Origin: Holophaga sp.
GTDB lineage: Bacteria > Acidobacteriota > Holophagae > Holophagales > Holophagaceae
Assembly (NCBI GenBank): GCA_031292735.1
Contig: JARLGP010000010.1
Location: 1-64,000 of the forward strand
Reading direction: 5' to 3'
DNA: 64,000 bases
Part shown: positions 50,417 through 61,333 of the stretch, one piece after another
Layout: each line of letters starts with the position of its first letter
Numbering within the stretch: the first letter of the stretch is position 1
Notes under the pieces: generated by a model
Told to the model about the DNA's origin: nothing
The model's input: only the letters and a program-made list of their open reading frames with translations
Database searches by the model: none
Program-made: the position numbers and the translations under genes

Positions 50417-51688
50417 ATGGCCACACCCAGCCGAATCGCTGTCGCCCGCACCCTGCATCTGGTCTTCGGGGAGGGCGCCCGCGTGCCGGATGCCTGGGAC
50501 GCCGGGCTCCCGGCGGCCGACGCCGGCCTGGCCAACGCCCTGCTGGGGCAGTGCCTGCGCCGCTGGGGCACCCTGCAGGCCGGGATCCGGCCGCAGCTCA
50601 AGGACCCGGCGCGCGGACTGCCCCTGGGCACCCAGGTGGTCCTGGCCATCGGCCTGGCCCAGCTGGCCTGGCTGCCGGGGGTGTCCGACCACGCGGCGGT
50701 GAACGAGGCGGTGGACCTGGCCACCAACCGGGAAGTGGGCTTCCCGCCCCACAAGGGCCTGGTGAACGCCATCCTCCGGCGCGCCGCCAAGGACCGCGCG
50801 GCCCTGGCGGCCGAACTGGACCGGCTGGACCCCGCCCTGGACCGCAGCCCCTTCACCGAGCGGGTGCTCCAGTCCGCCCTGGCGCCCCGGGGCGGTTCCG
50901 GGGCCGAGGCCCTCTGGCACCGGCTCCAGGCGCCGCCCCATCCCCACTTCCTCCAGCTCCGGGCCGAGCCCCTGCCGCCGGGCATGGAGCCGCTGGAGGC
51001 CCCGGCCGGCGCGCTCCGCCTGGCCCCGGACGCCCCGTTCCCGCAGCAGTGGCTGGCCGAGGGCGCCGGGATGGTGCAGGACCTGAGCTCCCAGGCCCTG
51101 CTGGGCTTCCAGTGGGAGCACCCGGTCACCCGGATCCTGGACGCCTGCTCCGCGCCCGGCGGCAAGGCCACGGTGCTGGGCCGGCGCTACCCCCAGGCCG
51201 GGATCACCGCCCTGGAGCGCAACGCGGCCCGGGCCCGGCGGCTGCGGGACAACCTCCAGCTGCGCGGCGTGCCGGCCGAGATCGTGGTGGAGGACGCCTG
51301 CGCCTGGCTGCTGCGGGACGGCCCCCGGTTCGACCTGATCATGCTGGACGCGCCCTGCAGCGGCTCCGGCACCCTGCAGAAGCATCCCGAGCTGAACTGG
51401 CTGGGGGACGCCCTGGACCTGCCGCGCCTGGCGCAGACCCAGCGCACCCTGCTGGAGGCGGCGCTGCCCCGGCTGGCCCCCGGCGGCCTGCTGATCTACG
51501 CGGTGTGTTCCTGGCTGCCCGAAGAGGGCCTGGCCCACCGGGACCGGGTGCTGGCCGCCGGCGGCTACCGCCCGGCCGCCATCTGGCCCGCGCCCATGGG
51601 CACCGAGGACGGCCCCACCAGCCTGTTCCGCCCCGACCCGCTGGCCTGGACCGGGGAGGGCTTCCAGGCGTTCGCCTTCACCCGCTAA
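50417..51688 (+). CDS. rsmB: 16S rRNA m5C967 methyltransferase family protein (RsmB/NOL1-NOP2-Sun)
   Basis: 423 residues. N-terminal NusB-like RNA-binding domain (about 1-130, NEAVDLATNREVGFPPHKGLVNAILRR), then the methyltransferase domain with DACSAPGGKAT (SAM), LDAPCSGSGTLQKHPE (motif IV Cys) and the catalytic VCSW (motif VI). It follows AGGAGG with 5-nt spacing, which favours the ATG at 50417 over a GTG at 50411. It is convergent with pilC, with a 4-bp overlap. Confidence 0.92.
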   Translation: MATPSRIAVARTLHLVFGEGARVPDAWDAGLPAADAGLANALLGQCLRRWGTLQAGIRPQLKDPARGLPLGTQVVLAIGLAQLAWLPGVSDHAAVNEAVDLATNREVGFPPHKGLVNAILRRAAKDRAALAAELDRLDPALDRSPFTERVLQSALAPRGGSGAEALWHRLQAPPHPHFLQLRAEPLPPGMEPLEAPAGALRLAPDAPFPQQWLAEGAGMVQDLSSQALLGFQWEHPVTRILDACSAPGGKATVLGRRYPQAGITALERNAARARRLRDNLQLRGVPAEIVVEDACAWLLRDGPRFDLIMLDAPCSGSGTLQKHPELNWLGDALDLPRLAQTQRTLLEAALPRLAPGGLLIYAVCSWLPEEGLAHRDRVLAAGGYRPAAIWPAPMGTEDGPTSLFRPDPLAWTGEGFQAFAFTR

Positions 51689-52887
51689 TCCTTGCCCATC
51701 ACGTTGGCCAGGTTGAAGATCGGCATATACATGGCGACCACGATGAAGCCGATCACCCCGCCCAGGATGGCGATGATCAGGGGTTCCATCATGGCGGTCA
51801 TGGCCGCCACCGCGTTGTCCACCTCGTCCTCGTAGAAGTCGGCCACCTTGGACAGCATGGCGTCCAGGGCGCCGGTGGCCTCGCCCACGCCCACCATCTG
51901 GATCACCATGGGCGGGAACACCTTGGTTTCGGCCAGGGGCCCGGCGATGTTGCGGCCCTGCTCCACCGCCTCCCGGGACTTCATGATGGCGTTCTGGATC
52001 ACCATGTTGCCCGCGGTGCGGGCGGTGATGTCCATGCCTTCCAGGATGGGCACGCCGGAACTGGTGAGGGTGCCCAGGGTCCGGCAGAACCGGGCCACGG
52101 CCACCTTGCGCAGCATGTCGCCGATGATCGGGATCTTCAGGACGAAGGTGTCGATGGCCAGCCGGCCCACCGGGGTCTTGTAGTAGTACTTGATGCCGAT
52201 CACCACCAGGACCACCAGGACCACCAGCAGCAGGAAGTAGTGGATGATGACGTTCGAGATCATGATGCAGACCTGGGTGGGGAACGGCAGGCTGCTGCCC
52301 ATGCCTTCATACATCTGGGAGAACACCGGGATCACCTTCACCATGATGATGCCCACCACGGCGATGGCGATGAGGATCACGGTGATCGGGTAGGTCATGG
52401 CGCCCTTCACCTTGCCGGTGAGCTTGACCGCCTTCTCGATGTACCCGGAAAGCCGCTGGAGGATCAGGTCGAGGATACCGCCGGCCTCGCCGGCGCCCAC
52501 CATGTTCACGTAGAGGTCGTTGAAGACCTTGGGGTGCTTGGACATGGCGGTCTGCAGGGTGGCGCCCTGCTCCACGTCCTGGCGCACCGCGGCGATGGTC
52601 TTCTGGAACCCCTTGTCCACCTGCTGGGCCCCCAGGATCTCCAGGCACTGGACCAGGGGCAGCCCGGCGTCGATCATCACGCTGAACTGCCGGGTGAAGA
52701 TGGCCAGGTCCTTGGCCTTGACCTTGCCGAACCCCTTGTTCCCGGCCGCCGACTGGGGCCGGACCGACAGCACCTGGAGTCCGTTGCGCTTGAGGGTTGC
52801 CGCGGCGGCATCCCGGGTGTCGGAGACAATCACGCCTTCTTGCAGATCCCCAAGGCGGTTTTTGCCTTTCCATGCGTATGCGGGCAT
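51685..52887 (-). CDS. pilC: Type IV pilus inner-membrane platform protein (type II secretion F family)
   Basis: 400 residues. Two T2SSF domains, each followed by membrane segments: the first begins FTRQFSVMIDAGLPLVQCLE, the second FCRTLGTLTSSGVPILEG. About three to four membrane helices, including a very hydrophobic stretch at 218-233. PilC anchors the PilB and PilT motors. It is downstream of pilT (94-nt gap) in the order pilB-pilT-pilC. Confidence 0.95.
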   Translation of the reverse strand: MPAYAWKGKNRLGDLQEGVIVSDTRDAAAATLKRNGLQVLSVRPQSAAGNKGFGKVKAKDLAIFTRQFSVMIDAGLPLVQCLEILGAQQVDKGFQKTIAAVRQDVEQGATLQTAMSKHPKVFNDLYVNMVGAGEAGGILDLILQRLSGYIEKAVKLTGKVKGAMTYPITVILIAIAVVGIIMVKVIPVFSQMYEGMGSSLPFPTQVCIMISNVIIHYFLLLVVLVVLVVIGIKYYYKTPVGRLAIDTFVLKIPIIGDMLRKVAVARFCRTLGTLTSSGVPILEGMDITARTAGNMVIQNAIMKSREAVEQGRNIAGPLAETKVFPPMVIQMVGVGEATGALDAMLSKVADFYEDEVDNAVAAMTAMMEPLIIAILGGVIGFIVVAMYMPIFNLANVMGKD

Positions 52888-52980
52888 TAGAACCTCGTTA
52901 CCAGATGCGGGGGAATGGTCGATTCAGGATAAGCCGGCCGGAGCGGGAAGGGAAGGGTTCTCTCCTTGTGAAAATGGGAT

Positions 52981-54165
52981 CTAAGTGTATTTGATGTTGG
53001 GGTTCCGTCCACCCAGGACGGCGCTGCCGCCGGTCTTGGAGGGATTGGCCGGCGCCGGGGCCATGTTCATGGTGCCCAGGCCGCGGTTGATCATTTCGCG
53101 CAGCTCGTCGGGGTTGGAGGAATATGAAAGGGCCGAATCCTGGGTGATGTCGCCCTTCAGGACCAGTTCGGACAGGCTCTGGTTGAAGGTCTGCATGCCG
53201 AACTTCAACTGCCCGGTCTGCATGGTCCCGTAGATCTGATGGACCTTGTCGTCCCGGATGAGGTTGCGGATGGCCGAGTTGGGCACCATCACCTCCAGGG
53301 CCAGGGCGCGCCCCTTGCCGCTGGCCTTGGGAATGAGCGACTGGCACAGCACCCCTTCCAGCACCAGGGACAGCTGGGCCCGGATCTGCGGCTGCTGGTG
53401 GGCCGGAAACACGTCGATGATCCGGTTGATGGTCTGCACGCAGGAGTTGGTGTGCAGGGTGGCGAAGGTGAGGTGGCCGGTCTCGGCGATGGTCAGGGCG
53501 CTTTCGATGGTCTCCAGGTCACGCAGCTCGCCCACCAGCACCACGTCGGGATCCTGGCGCAGGGCCGAGCGCAGGGCCTTCTTGAAGCTCTGGGTGTCGG
53601 AGTGGATCTCCCGCTGGTTCACCAGCGAGCGCTTGTGCCGGTGCACGTACTCGATGGGGTCCTCCACGGTGAGGATGTGCAGCGATTCGGTCTCGTTGAT
53701 GCGGTCCACCATGGCGGCCAGGGTGGTGGACTTGCCGGAGCCGGTGACGCCGGTGACCAGCACCAGGCCGCGCGGCTTTTCGCACAGGGTCTGGATGATG
53801 GGCGGCAGGCCCAGCTGGTCGAAGGAGCGGATCACCTCCGGGATGGAGCGGAACGCGCCGGCGGTGGCGCCGCGCTGGTTGAACACGTTGGCGCGGAACC
53901 GGGACACCCCCTGGAGGCCGAAGGAGAAGTCCACTTCCAGATCCTCTTCCAGCCGGTGCTTCTGCTGGTCGGTCATGATCCCGTAGCAGAGCCAGCGGGT
54001 CTGGGCGGCGTCCAGGGGCGGCAGCTTCAGCGGCACCATCCGGCCGTCGATGCGCACCTGGGGCGCCGAATCGACGGTGATGTGCAGGTCGGTCCCGCCA
54101 TACTCCACCATGGTCTTAAGCAACTGTTGCAAAGGAACGACGTATTGTGCAGATTGATCCGACAT
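52981..54165 (-). CDS. pilT: Type IV pilus retraction ATPase
   Basis: 394 residues. Walker A GVTGSGKSTTLAAMVD, Asp box, Walker B VLVGELRDLETIESAL, His box LTFATLHTNS and the PilT-type AIRNLIRDDKVHQIYGTMQTG. The N-terminal segment GGTDLHITVDSAPQVRIDGR is typical. The tail after about residue 350 is longer than in classical PilT. It retracts pili, powering twitching. It lies 12 nt after pilB. Confidence 0.95.
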   Translation of the reverse strand: MSDQSAQYVVPLQQLLKTMVEYGGTDLHITVDSAPQVRIDGRMVPLKLPPLDAAQTRWLCYGIMTDQQKHRLEEDLEVDFSFGLQGVSRFRANVFNQRGATAGAFRSIPEVIRSFDQLGLPPIIQTLCEKPRGLVLVTGVTGSGKSTTLAAMVDRINETESLHILTVEDPIEYVHRHKRSLVNQREIHSDTQSFKKALRSALRQDPDVVLVGELRDLETIESALTIAETGHLTFATLHTNSCVQTINRIIDVFPAHQQPQIRAQLSLVLEGVLCQSLIPKASGKGRALALEVMVPNSAIRNLIRDDKVHQIYGTMQTGQLKFGMQTFNQSLSELVLKGDITQDSALSYSSNPDELREMINRGLGTMNMAPAPANPSKTGGSAVLGGRNPNIKYT

Positions 54166-54177
54166 GAGTCTCTCCCG

Positions 54178-56019
<1,842 letters not shown>

Positions 56020-56120
56020 TGGGGCCTCCGTAGCGGTGGCTGAAGTGTACACCCATGCCCCTTGTTTTATATCCAGATAGGCATATGGCGGGAATTCGGC
56101 AAGCGGCTATGCTTGGGGGC

Positions 56121-58082
56121 ATGCCCACCGCCCAGTCCACCGATCCGCGCCTCGATCAGGCCCGGGAACTCATCCGGGACAAGGGCATTTCGCGCAAGGA
56201 TCTCCAGCTCCTGGAAGAGATCATGAGGGAGTGCGGCAGCGGCCTGCTGGCCCCCCCCGAAGGCCAGCCCCCCCTCCCCGCGGAGCCGCCCCAGCAGGCC
56301 AGGCTGCGCCGCTCGTTCGGGCTGTTCCTGGTGTTCCTGAACCAGTTCACCGACCGGCACCTGGGCGAGGTCCGCTCGGCCATGGGCCTGGTGCTCCAGC
56401 ACAGCCTCGGCTGCCTGGGCGAAGCGGCGGCGGCGGCCCATCGGGAGCTGCTGGCCGCGAACCGCGAACCGGAATGGACCGTCCAGCTGCTGGAACTGAT
56501 CGCCGCCCTGCACACCATGGCCACCGCCCTGGACTCGGAATCGCCGGAGGGACCCCAGCTGAAGGACCACTGGACCGCCTTCCTGCAGGAGGAGCGGCCC
56601 CACATCCGCACCCTGTTCGCGGTGCTCGGCACCGGCGAGCAGGGCCAGGCCCTGGTGGCCAGGCTCAACGCCCAGATGAAGGCCCTCAACCGGACCCTGC
56701 AGTCGGGCTCGGGCAACCCGCTCACCGCCATGCGCAGCCTGGAGCTGCTCCTGGCCGGCGCCCTGCCCGAGGCCACCCGCAGCCGGGCCGAGCCGCTGCT
56801 GCTGATCCAGCACGTGATCGCCAGCCTGCGGCTCACCCTGTCGCGCCCGCTGGACCGGGGGGTGAACTGGCCGGCGGTGGAACGGATCCGGGGCAGCCTG
56901 CAGTGGCTCTGGGACCACCTGGGCTGGACCCTGCCCCGGGTGGAGGACCCGTTCCTGGCCCGCAGCCTGCCGCCGGACGTGATGACCCTGCTCAAGCTCC
57001 TGCGGGAAAACCATCCCCCCGCCTTCCGCATCGTGGCCCGGGCCCTGGCCAGCCACCTGGCCCTGCTCAACCTGGTGGAGACCATGGAGCCGGCGGTGAA
57101 CGCCTCCATCCCCCAGCGCTACGCCCAGGTGCCGCTGTTCTGGGTGATCGCCGCCGAGCTGGGGCGGCTGGCGGAGCGGGTGTTCCACCCGCGGGCCGCC
57201 CAGCACCTGCCCCAGGAGAGCGAGGAGGCCCTGCTGCTGGGGGCCTTCCTGCGCCAGGCCGTGCTCTCCCTGCTCCAGGACCAGGGCACCATCCACAGCC
57301 TCCTGCAGCAGGCCCTGGCCAACGAGGACGTGGACCAGCTGGCCACCGCCCTGGACAACCTCCGGGCCCTGCTGCTCAGCCACCAGCGCCAGCTCATGGG
57401 CGACCTGGTGGGGCTGTTCTCCAAGGACCTGCGGCAGAAGCTGTTCCCCGACTCGCCCTCGCTCACCGAGGAGGGCGACCGGCTGCGCCAGCGGCTGCAC
57501 CGGCTCTGGCTGTACCTGGATCCGGTGCTGACCCGGGTCCAGGTCCAGCTGGAGCTCAAGAACTGGCCCCGGCTCGCCCTGACCCTGGCCCAGGCCCAGA
57601 ACCAGGTGGTGGCGTTCCGCCGCAGCCCGGAGTTCGTCCTGATCCGCAGCCTGGACCGGGACGAGTTCGAGCGGCTCACCCAGCGCTTCATCCAGGCCCT
57701 GGAAGAGCCCGAGGAGATCGAGCCGGCCCTGGCCCTGGGCGCCGACATCGCCCTGGAGCTGCTGCGCTTCCTGGACGTGTTCCTGCTCCGGATCAACGCC
57801 CGGGTGCCGCTCATCCGGCTGGACCTGGACACCTCCCGGGAAGCCCACCGGATCGGCACCACCCTCGCCGGGCTCGACCCCGGCGCGCCGGAGCGGATCC
57901 GGCTCACCCACAAGCTGATCCAGGCCACCAAGACCCTGGCGGTGCGCGACCCCCAGTCGCTCAACCTGCTCAAGCGCTGGGTGCGGGCCGAACGCGGCGG
58001 CAGGGATTTCCACGCCTCCCTGGACGCCCTGCTCTCCCACCTGGGACACCTTTCCACCCGCCTTGACACGGCGCTCAACTAG
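56121..58082 (+). CDS. Conserved hypothetical, large helical protein of unknown function
   Basis: About 653 residues and unknown to me. No signal peptide or membrane segment. The composition is almost wholly helical, rich in Leu, Ala, Arg and Glu, with leucine-rich amphipathic blocks resembling tandem helical repeats. The start of the chain (RELIRDKGISRKDLQLLEEIMREC) looks like a small separate helical unit. It is divergent from pilB and followed after 9 nt by a GGDEF protein, so a link with pilus or c-di-GMP control is possible but unproven. ATG at 56121 or, 4 codons earlier, 56109. Confidence 0.75.
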   Translation: MPTAQSTDPRLDQARELIRDKGISRKDLQLLEEIMRECGSGLLAPPEGQPPLPAEPPQQARLRRSFGLFLVFLNQFTDRHLGEVRSAMGLVLQHSLGCLGEAAAAAHRELLAANREPEWTVQLLELIAALHTMATALDSESPEGPQLKDHWTAFLQEERPHIRTLFAVLGTGEQGQALVARLNAQMKALNRTLQSGSGNPLTAMRSLELLLAGALPEATRSRAEPLLLIQHVIASLRLTLSRPLDRGVNWPAVERIRGSLQWLWDHLGWTLPRVEDPFLARSLPPDVMTLLKLLRENHPPAFRIVARALASHLALLNLVETMEPAVNASIPQRYAQVPLFWVIAAELGRLAERVFHPRAAQHLPQESEEALLLGAFLRQAVLSLLQDQGTIHSLLQQALANEDVDQLATALDNLRALLLSHQRQLMGDLVGLFSKDLRQKLFPDSPSLTEEGDRLRQRLHRLWLYLDPVLTRVQVQLELKNWPRLALTLAQAQNQVVAFRRSPEFVLIRSLDRDEFERLTQRFIQALEEPEEIEPALALGADIALELLRFLDVFLLRINARVPLIRLDLDTSREAHRIGTTLAGLDPGAPERIRLTHKLIQATKTLAVRDPQSLNLLKRWVRAERGGRDFHASLDALLSHLGHLSTRLDTALN

Positions 58083-58091
58083 GAAGCCGCC

Positions 58092-59246
58092 ATGTCCACC
58101 ATCCACTGGATCGACATCCACCCCTCCGACAAGGCTCCGGCCCTGCGGGAGGCCCTGGCCCGGTGGGGGTTCCAATGGGACCTCGGGCCCGGGGACGGCA
58201 CCCTGCTGATGGTGGCCGACCGGCCGGATCCCGCCTGGATCCCCCCCGAAGGCACCGAGATCCTGTGGTGGGTGGCGGATGCCACCCCCGAGGCGGCCAG
58301 CGAGGTGCTGTCCTGCCGGCCCGGCTGGGTGGTGCGCCAGGACCAGCCCCTGGAGATGGTGCGCACCAGCCTGGTGCACATCCAGACCCGGGACCTGGGC
58401 AGCGAGGGCTGGCTGCGGCAGATGCTGCACCTGGCCTCCCTGGACGAGCTGCTCCGGCCCATCCTGAAGCGGGCGGTGCAGCTTTCCGGCGCCAAGGGCG
58501 GCGCCATCTGGATCCGCAAGGACGACATCTGCTACCAGCGGTTCGGCGACAGTTTCCCGGAGCACCCGCTCACCCTGCCGGAAGCCGCCGGCCTGGTCCA
58601 GACCGGCCAGGCCTGGCTGCTCTGCCCCACCGAGCAGGTGGGCCTGCTGCGCCTGCTGGAGCCCTGCACCGGCCCCGAGCACTTCCTGGGCTTCCTGCGC
58701 GAAGTGGAAGACCTGATCATCAACGCCTGGAACCTGGAGCACAGCCAGGCCCTGTCCTTCGCCGACGACCTGACCGTGGCCAACAACCGCCGGTGCCTGG
58801 AGGTGGAACTGCCGCAGATCATCCGCGACGCCTCGGTGCGCAGCGCCTCGGTGGCCCTGCTGTTCCTGGACGTGGACAACCTCAAGGCGCTCAACAGCCG
58901 CTACGGGCACCCCACCGGCAGCAAGGTGATCGCCCGGGTCGCCCTGGAGGCCAAGCGCATGATCCGGCTCCAGGACCACCTCTACCGCTACGGCGGCGAT
59001 GAGTTCTGCATCGTGATCCCCGGCGGCAGCGCCTTCGGCGCGCGCAAGCTGGGCGAGCGGCTGATCCTGGCCCTGGGCCAGGCCAGCATGATCGTGGGTT
59101 CCAGCCGGGTGCCCATGTCCCTGAGCATCGGCATCGCCACCTACCCCCTGGACGCCGACGGCGCCGAGCACCTGCTGGAAAAGGCCGACCGCGCCCTGTT
59201 CAAGGCCAAGGCCAGCGGCAAGGGCTGCGTGGTGGTCGCCGAATAG
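58092..59246 (+). CDS. GGDEF domain protein (probable diguanylate cyclase)
   Basis: 384 residues. The N-terminal part (about 1-90) is unrecognised. A GAF-like region sits at about 115-210. The GGDEF domain follows: ADDLTVANNRR, FLDVDNLKALNSRYGH, the active site YRYGGDEFCIV (intact GGDEF) and SIGIATYP. It should make c-di-GMP. No I-site RxxD is evident just upstream of GGDEF (the segment reads RLQDHLYRYGGDEF; a match at RLQD is possible). It is downstream of the unknown helical protein and likely in its operon. Confidence 0.88.
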   Translation: MSTIHWIDIHPSDKAPALREALARWGFQWDLGPGDGTLLMVADRPDPAWIPPEGTEILWWVADATPEAASEVLSCRPGWVVRQDQPLEMVRTSLVHIQTRDLGSEGWLRQMLHLASLDELLRPILKRAVQLSGAKGGAIWIRKDDICYQRFGDSFPEHPLTLPEAAGLVQTGQAWLLCPTEQVGLLRLLEPCTGPEHFLGFLREVEDLIINAWNLEHSQALSFADDLTVANNRRCLEVELPQIIRDASVRSASVALLFLDVDNLKALNSRYGHPTGSKVIARVALEAKRMIRLQDHLYRYGGDEFCIVIPGGSAFGARKLGERLILALGQASMIVGSSRVPMSLSIGIATYPLDADGAEHLLEKADRALFKAKASGKGCVVVAE

Positions 59247-59375
59247 CCGGAGCTGCGATCACCACCGGCATAAACCATTATATTTCATGATAGTTATATG
59301 AATTTTTAGATCTTTTTTTGTCTGTCTCTTTTGTTTTTCAAACCGATAAGATGGGGGCCTTTTCAAGGAGTGACC
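59247..59375. promoter_or_regulatory. AT-rich gap with the protease promoter and a T-rich stretch
   Basis: A 129-bp gap, unusually rich in A and T from 59270 to 59350, including a run of seven T. No precise -35/-10 pair is convincing. AAGGAG (59365-59370) is the ribosome-binding site for the next gene. The T-rich part could also end transcription of the GGDEF gene. Confidence 0.35.
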
Positions 59376-60929
59376 ATGGTCAAGAATAGTTTGCGGTTTG
59401 TCCTTATCGCACCGATGTTCGCCCTGCTGGCCCAATGGCCGGCCCAGGGCCAGGGGCTGGCCGCCCAGAAGGCGCCCCTGAGCCCCCGGTACCAGGCCTG
59501 GGTGGCCGGGCACCAGCCCCACGGCGTGCCCGGGCCGGCGGGCGGCGGCCGGGAAGGGGGCATGCGCACCCGCGGCTACGTGCCGCCCCCCATCGACCTT
59601 TCCCACGTGCATGGCCCCATCTTCACCCAGGGCGCCGCGGACCCGCCCTACCCCGCCTTCTTCGACCTGCGCACCCAGAGCCTGCTCACCCCGGTGAAGG
59701 ACCAGGGCGAGCACGGCACCTGCTGGAGCTTCGCCTGCATGGGTTCGCTGGAATCGTCCATGCTCAGGGCCGGCCAGGGCGCGTTCACCTTGTCCGAATG
59801 GCACCTGGCCTACTACGCCTACGTGCCCTTCAACGGCTCCCTGCTGAGCGCCTTCACCGGGGGCGAGGTGTTCCCGGGCGGGGACCCGGTGTTCGACCAG
59901 GGGGGCAACGACTGGATGTCCACCGCCCTGCTGGCCCGGGGCACCGGCGCGGTCGACGGCAAGGACTGCCCCTACCAGCTGGGCGGCTACATCCCCGAGC
60001 CCATTCCGGCAGGAAACCTGCCCAACGGCACGGAAAGGACCAGCGTCCCGCTGGAGGGCGCGATGTACCTGTTCAACGCGGACGCCGCCACCAGCGCATC
60101 CGACATCAAGTATTCGCTCACCCACTTCGGCCCGGCGGTCATTTCCATGGACTGGGAAGACCAGAACTTCAGCCCGGAGCAGAACACCTACCGGGACACC
60201 GGCGCCACCCAGGCCAACCTCAACCACGAGGTCTGCATCATCGGCTGGAACGACGGCTTCGAGCCCTGCCGGTTCCCCGCCAACAACCGCCCCGCCGCCC
60301 CGGGCGCCTGGATCGTGCGCAACAGCTGGGGCCGCGCATGGGGCAACGCCGGCTATTTCTACCTTTCGTATGACTCCAAGGTGTTCGACGGCACGGTGTT
60401 CCAGGGCGGCCCCCGGACCAGCCGGCGGATCTACCAGTACGACCCCCTGGGCTGGGTGGACAGCATCGGGCTCGGCAGCGACAGCGCCTGCTGCGCCAAC
60501 ATCTTCCGGGCCCAGGGCGACGACCTGATCACCGCCGTGTCCTTCTACACCGGCGCGGTGAACACCAGCTACATGCTGGACCTGCGCACCGGCGTCAGCG
60601 GCGATCCCGGCACCGGCGTCTCCGCCACCCCTCCCGGCCTGCCGCCCCAGATGGGCACGCTGATGGCCCCCGGCTACCACATCATCCCCCTGCAGCAGCC
60701 GGTGCTCGTGGCCCAGGGCAGCGATTTCGCCGTGCTGCTCCGGCTCACCACCCCGGGCTACACCTACCCCATCCCGGTGCAGGAAGCGGAACCGGGCTAT
60801 TCCGAAAGCGCCACCGCCGAGCATGGCCGCAGCTTCATCAGCGCCGACGGCGCCACCTGGCAGGACCTGTCCCCGGATTGCCAGGGGGCGGCGGTGTGCC
60901 TGAAGGCGCTGGCGGAAAAGATCGATTAG
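59376..60929 (+). CDS. Secreted C1-family (papain-like) cysteine protease with C-terminal lectin-like domain
   Basis: 517 residues. Signal peptide (about 1-26, ending AQGQG). The papain-type catalytic set is Gln110 and Cys116 in DQGEHGTCWSFA, His284 in LNHEVCIIGW and Asn316 in VRNSWG. The C-terminal part (about 350-515; YQYDPLGWVDSIG, ANIFRAQGDDLITAVSFYTG) matches the lectin-like domain found behind bacterial C1 peptidases. It probably acts outside the cell on proteins or cell-surface targets. The ATG at 59376 is chosen on AAGGAG. There is an AT-rich leader, and it stands alone. Confidence 0.9.
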   Translation: MVKNSLRFVLIAPMFALLAQWPAQGQGLAAQKAPLSPRYQAWVAGHQPHGVPGPAGGGREGGMRTRGYVPPPIDLSHVHGPIFTQGAADPPYPAFFDLRTQSLLTPVKDQGEHGTCWSFACMGSLESSMLRAGQGAFTLSEWHLAYYAYVPFNGSLLSAFTGGEVFPGGDPVFDQGGNDWMSTALLARGTGAVDGKDCPYQLGGYIPEPIPAGNLPNGTERTSVPLEGAMYLFNADAATSASDIKYSLTHFGPAVISMDWEDQNFSPEQNTYRDTGATQANLNHEVCIIGWNDGFEPCRFPANNRPAAPGAWIVRNSWGRAWGNAGYFYLSYDSKVFDGTVFQGGPRTSRRIYQYDPLGWVDSIGLGSDSACCANIFRAQGDDLITAVSFYTGAVNTSYMLDLRTGVSGDPGTGVSATPPGLPPQMGTLMAPGYHIIPLQQPVLVAQGSDFAVLLRLTTPGYTYPIPVQEAEPGYSESATAEHGRSFISADGATWQDLSPDCQGAAVCLKALAEKID

Positions 60930-61005
60930 GGAAAACCAGGAGCAGTTTCCCCGGTTCCCTTTGCCCTCGCATGGATTCGGCCTCAAAATACCCCTGAGGT
61001 ACGTC

Positions 61006-61299
61006 ATGACCCGCGCGGAAGCCATTCGGATCCTGCACAAGGCCCTTCCCGGCCTCAAGGAGCGGTACGGAGTCCAGGAACTGGCCCTATTTGGATCCGT
61101 GGCGAGGGACGAAGCGGGGCCCGGGAGCGACATTGACGTACTGGTCACGTTTCAAGGACGAACCCGATTCCGCGCCTTCATGGGGCTCCAATTCGAGCTG
61201 GAGGATCTGCTGGGTGTCAAAGTGGACCTGGCCACCCAGAAGGCGTTGAAGCCTTTGGCGCGCCCTTCCATCATGAAAGACCTCGTTCATGTCCCGTGA
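61006..61299 (+). CDS. Minimal nucleotidyltransferase (MNT), antitoxin of a HEPN/MNT pair
   Basis: 97 residues. LALFGSVARDEAGPGSDIDVLVTF is the pol-beta-like nucleotidyltransferase signature (GSxxR...DxD). Such proteins AMPylate and silence HEPN toxins encoded next to them. Here the gene overlaps only a 14-codon open frame resembling a HEPN start, so the antitoxin seems orphaned. ATG at 61006; earlier in-frame residues do not fit the family. Confidence 0.87.
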   Translation: MTRAEAIRILHKALPGLKERYGVQELALFGSVARDEAGPGSDIDVLVTFQGRTRFRAFMGLQFELEDLLGVKVDLATQKALKPLARPSIMKDLVHVP

Positions 61300-61333
61300 T
61301 CCCAAAGTGAAGGCTCAGGTCTGGAACCTGTAA
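61289..61333 (+). pseudogene. Truncated HEPN (DUF86-like) toxin remnant
   Basis: The frame MSRDPKVKAQVWNL ends in TAA after 14 codons. MSRDP is a common start of DUF86-type HEPN proteins and the overlap with the MNT stop is the usual gene arrangement. The rest of the toxin is missing; an inverted-repeat element begins 17 nt later. The identification rests on a very short match plus context. Confidence 0.5.

Noticed and set aside
56067..59171. A 1034-codon minus-strand open frame
   Set aside because: It is antisense to the unknown helical protein and the GGDEF gene; the sense frames have recognisable domains and ribosome-binding sites.
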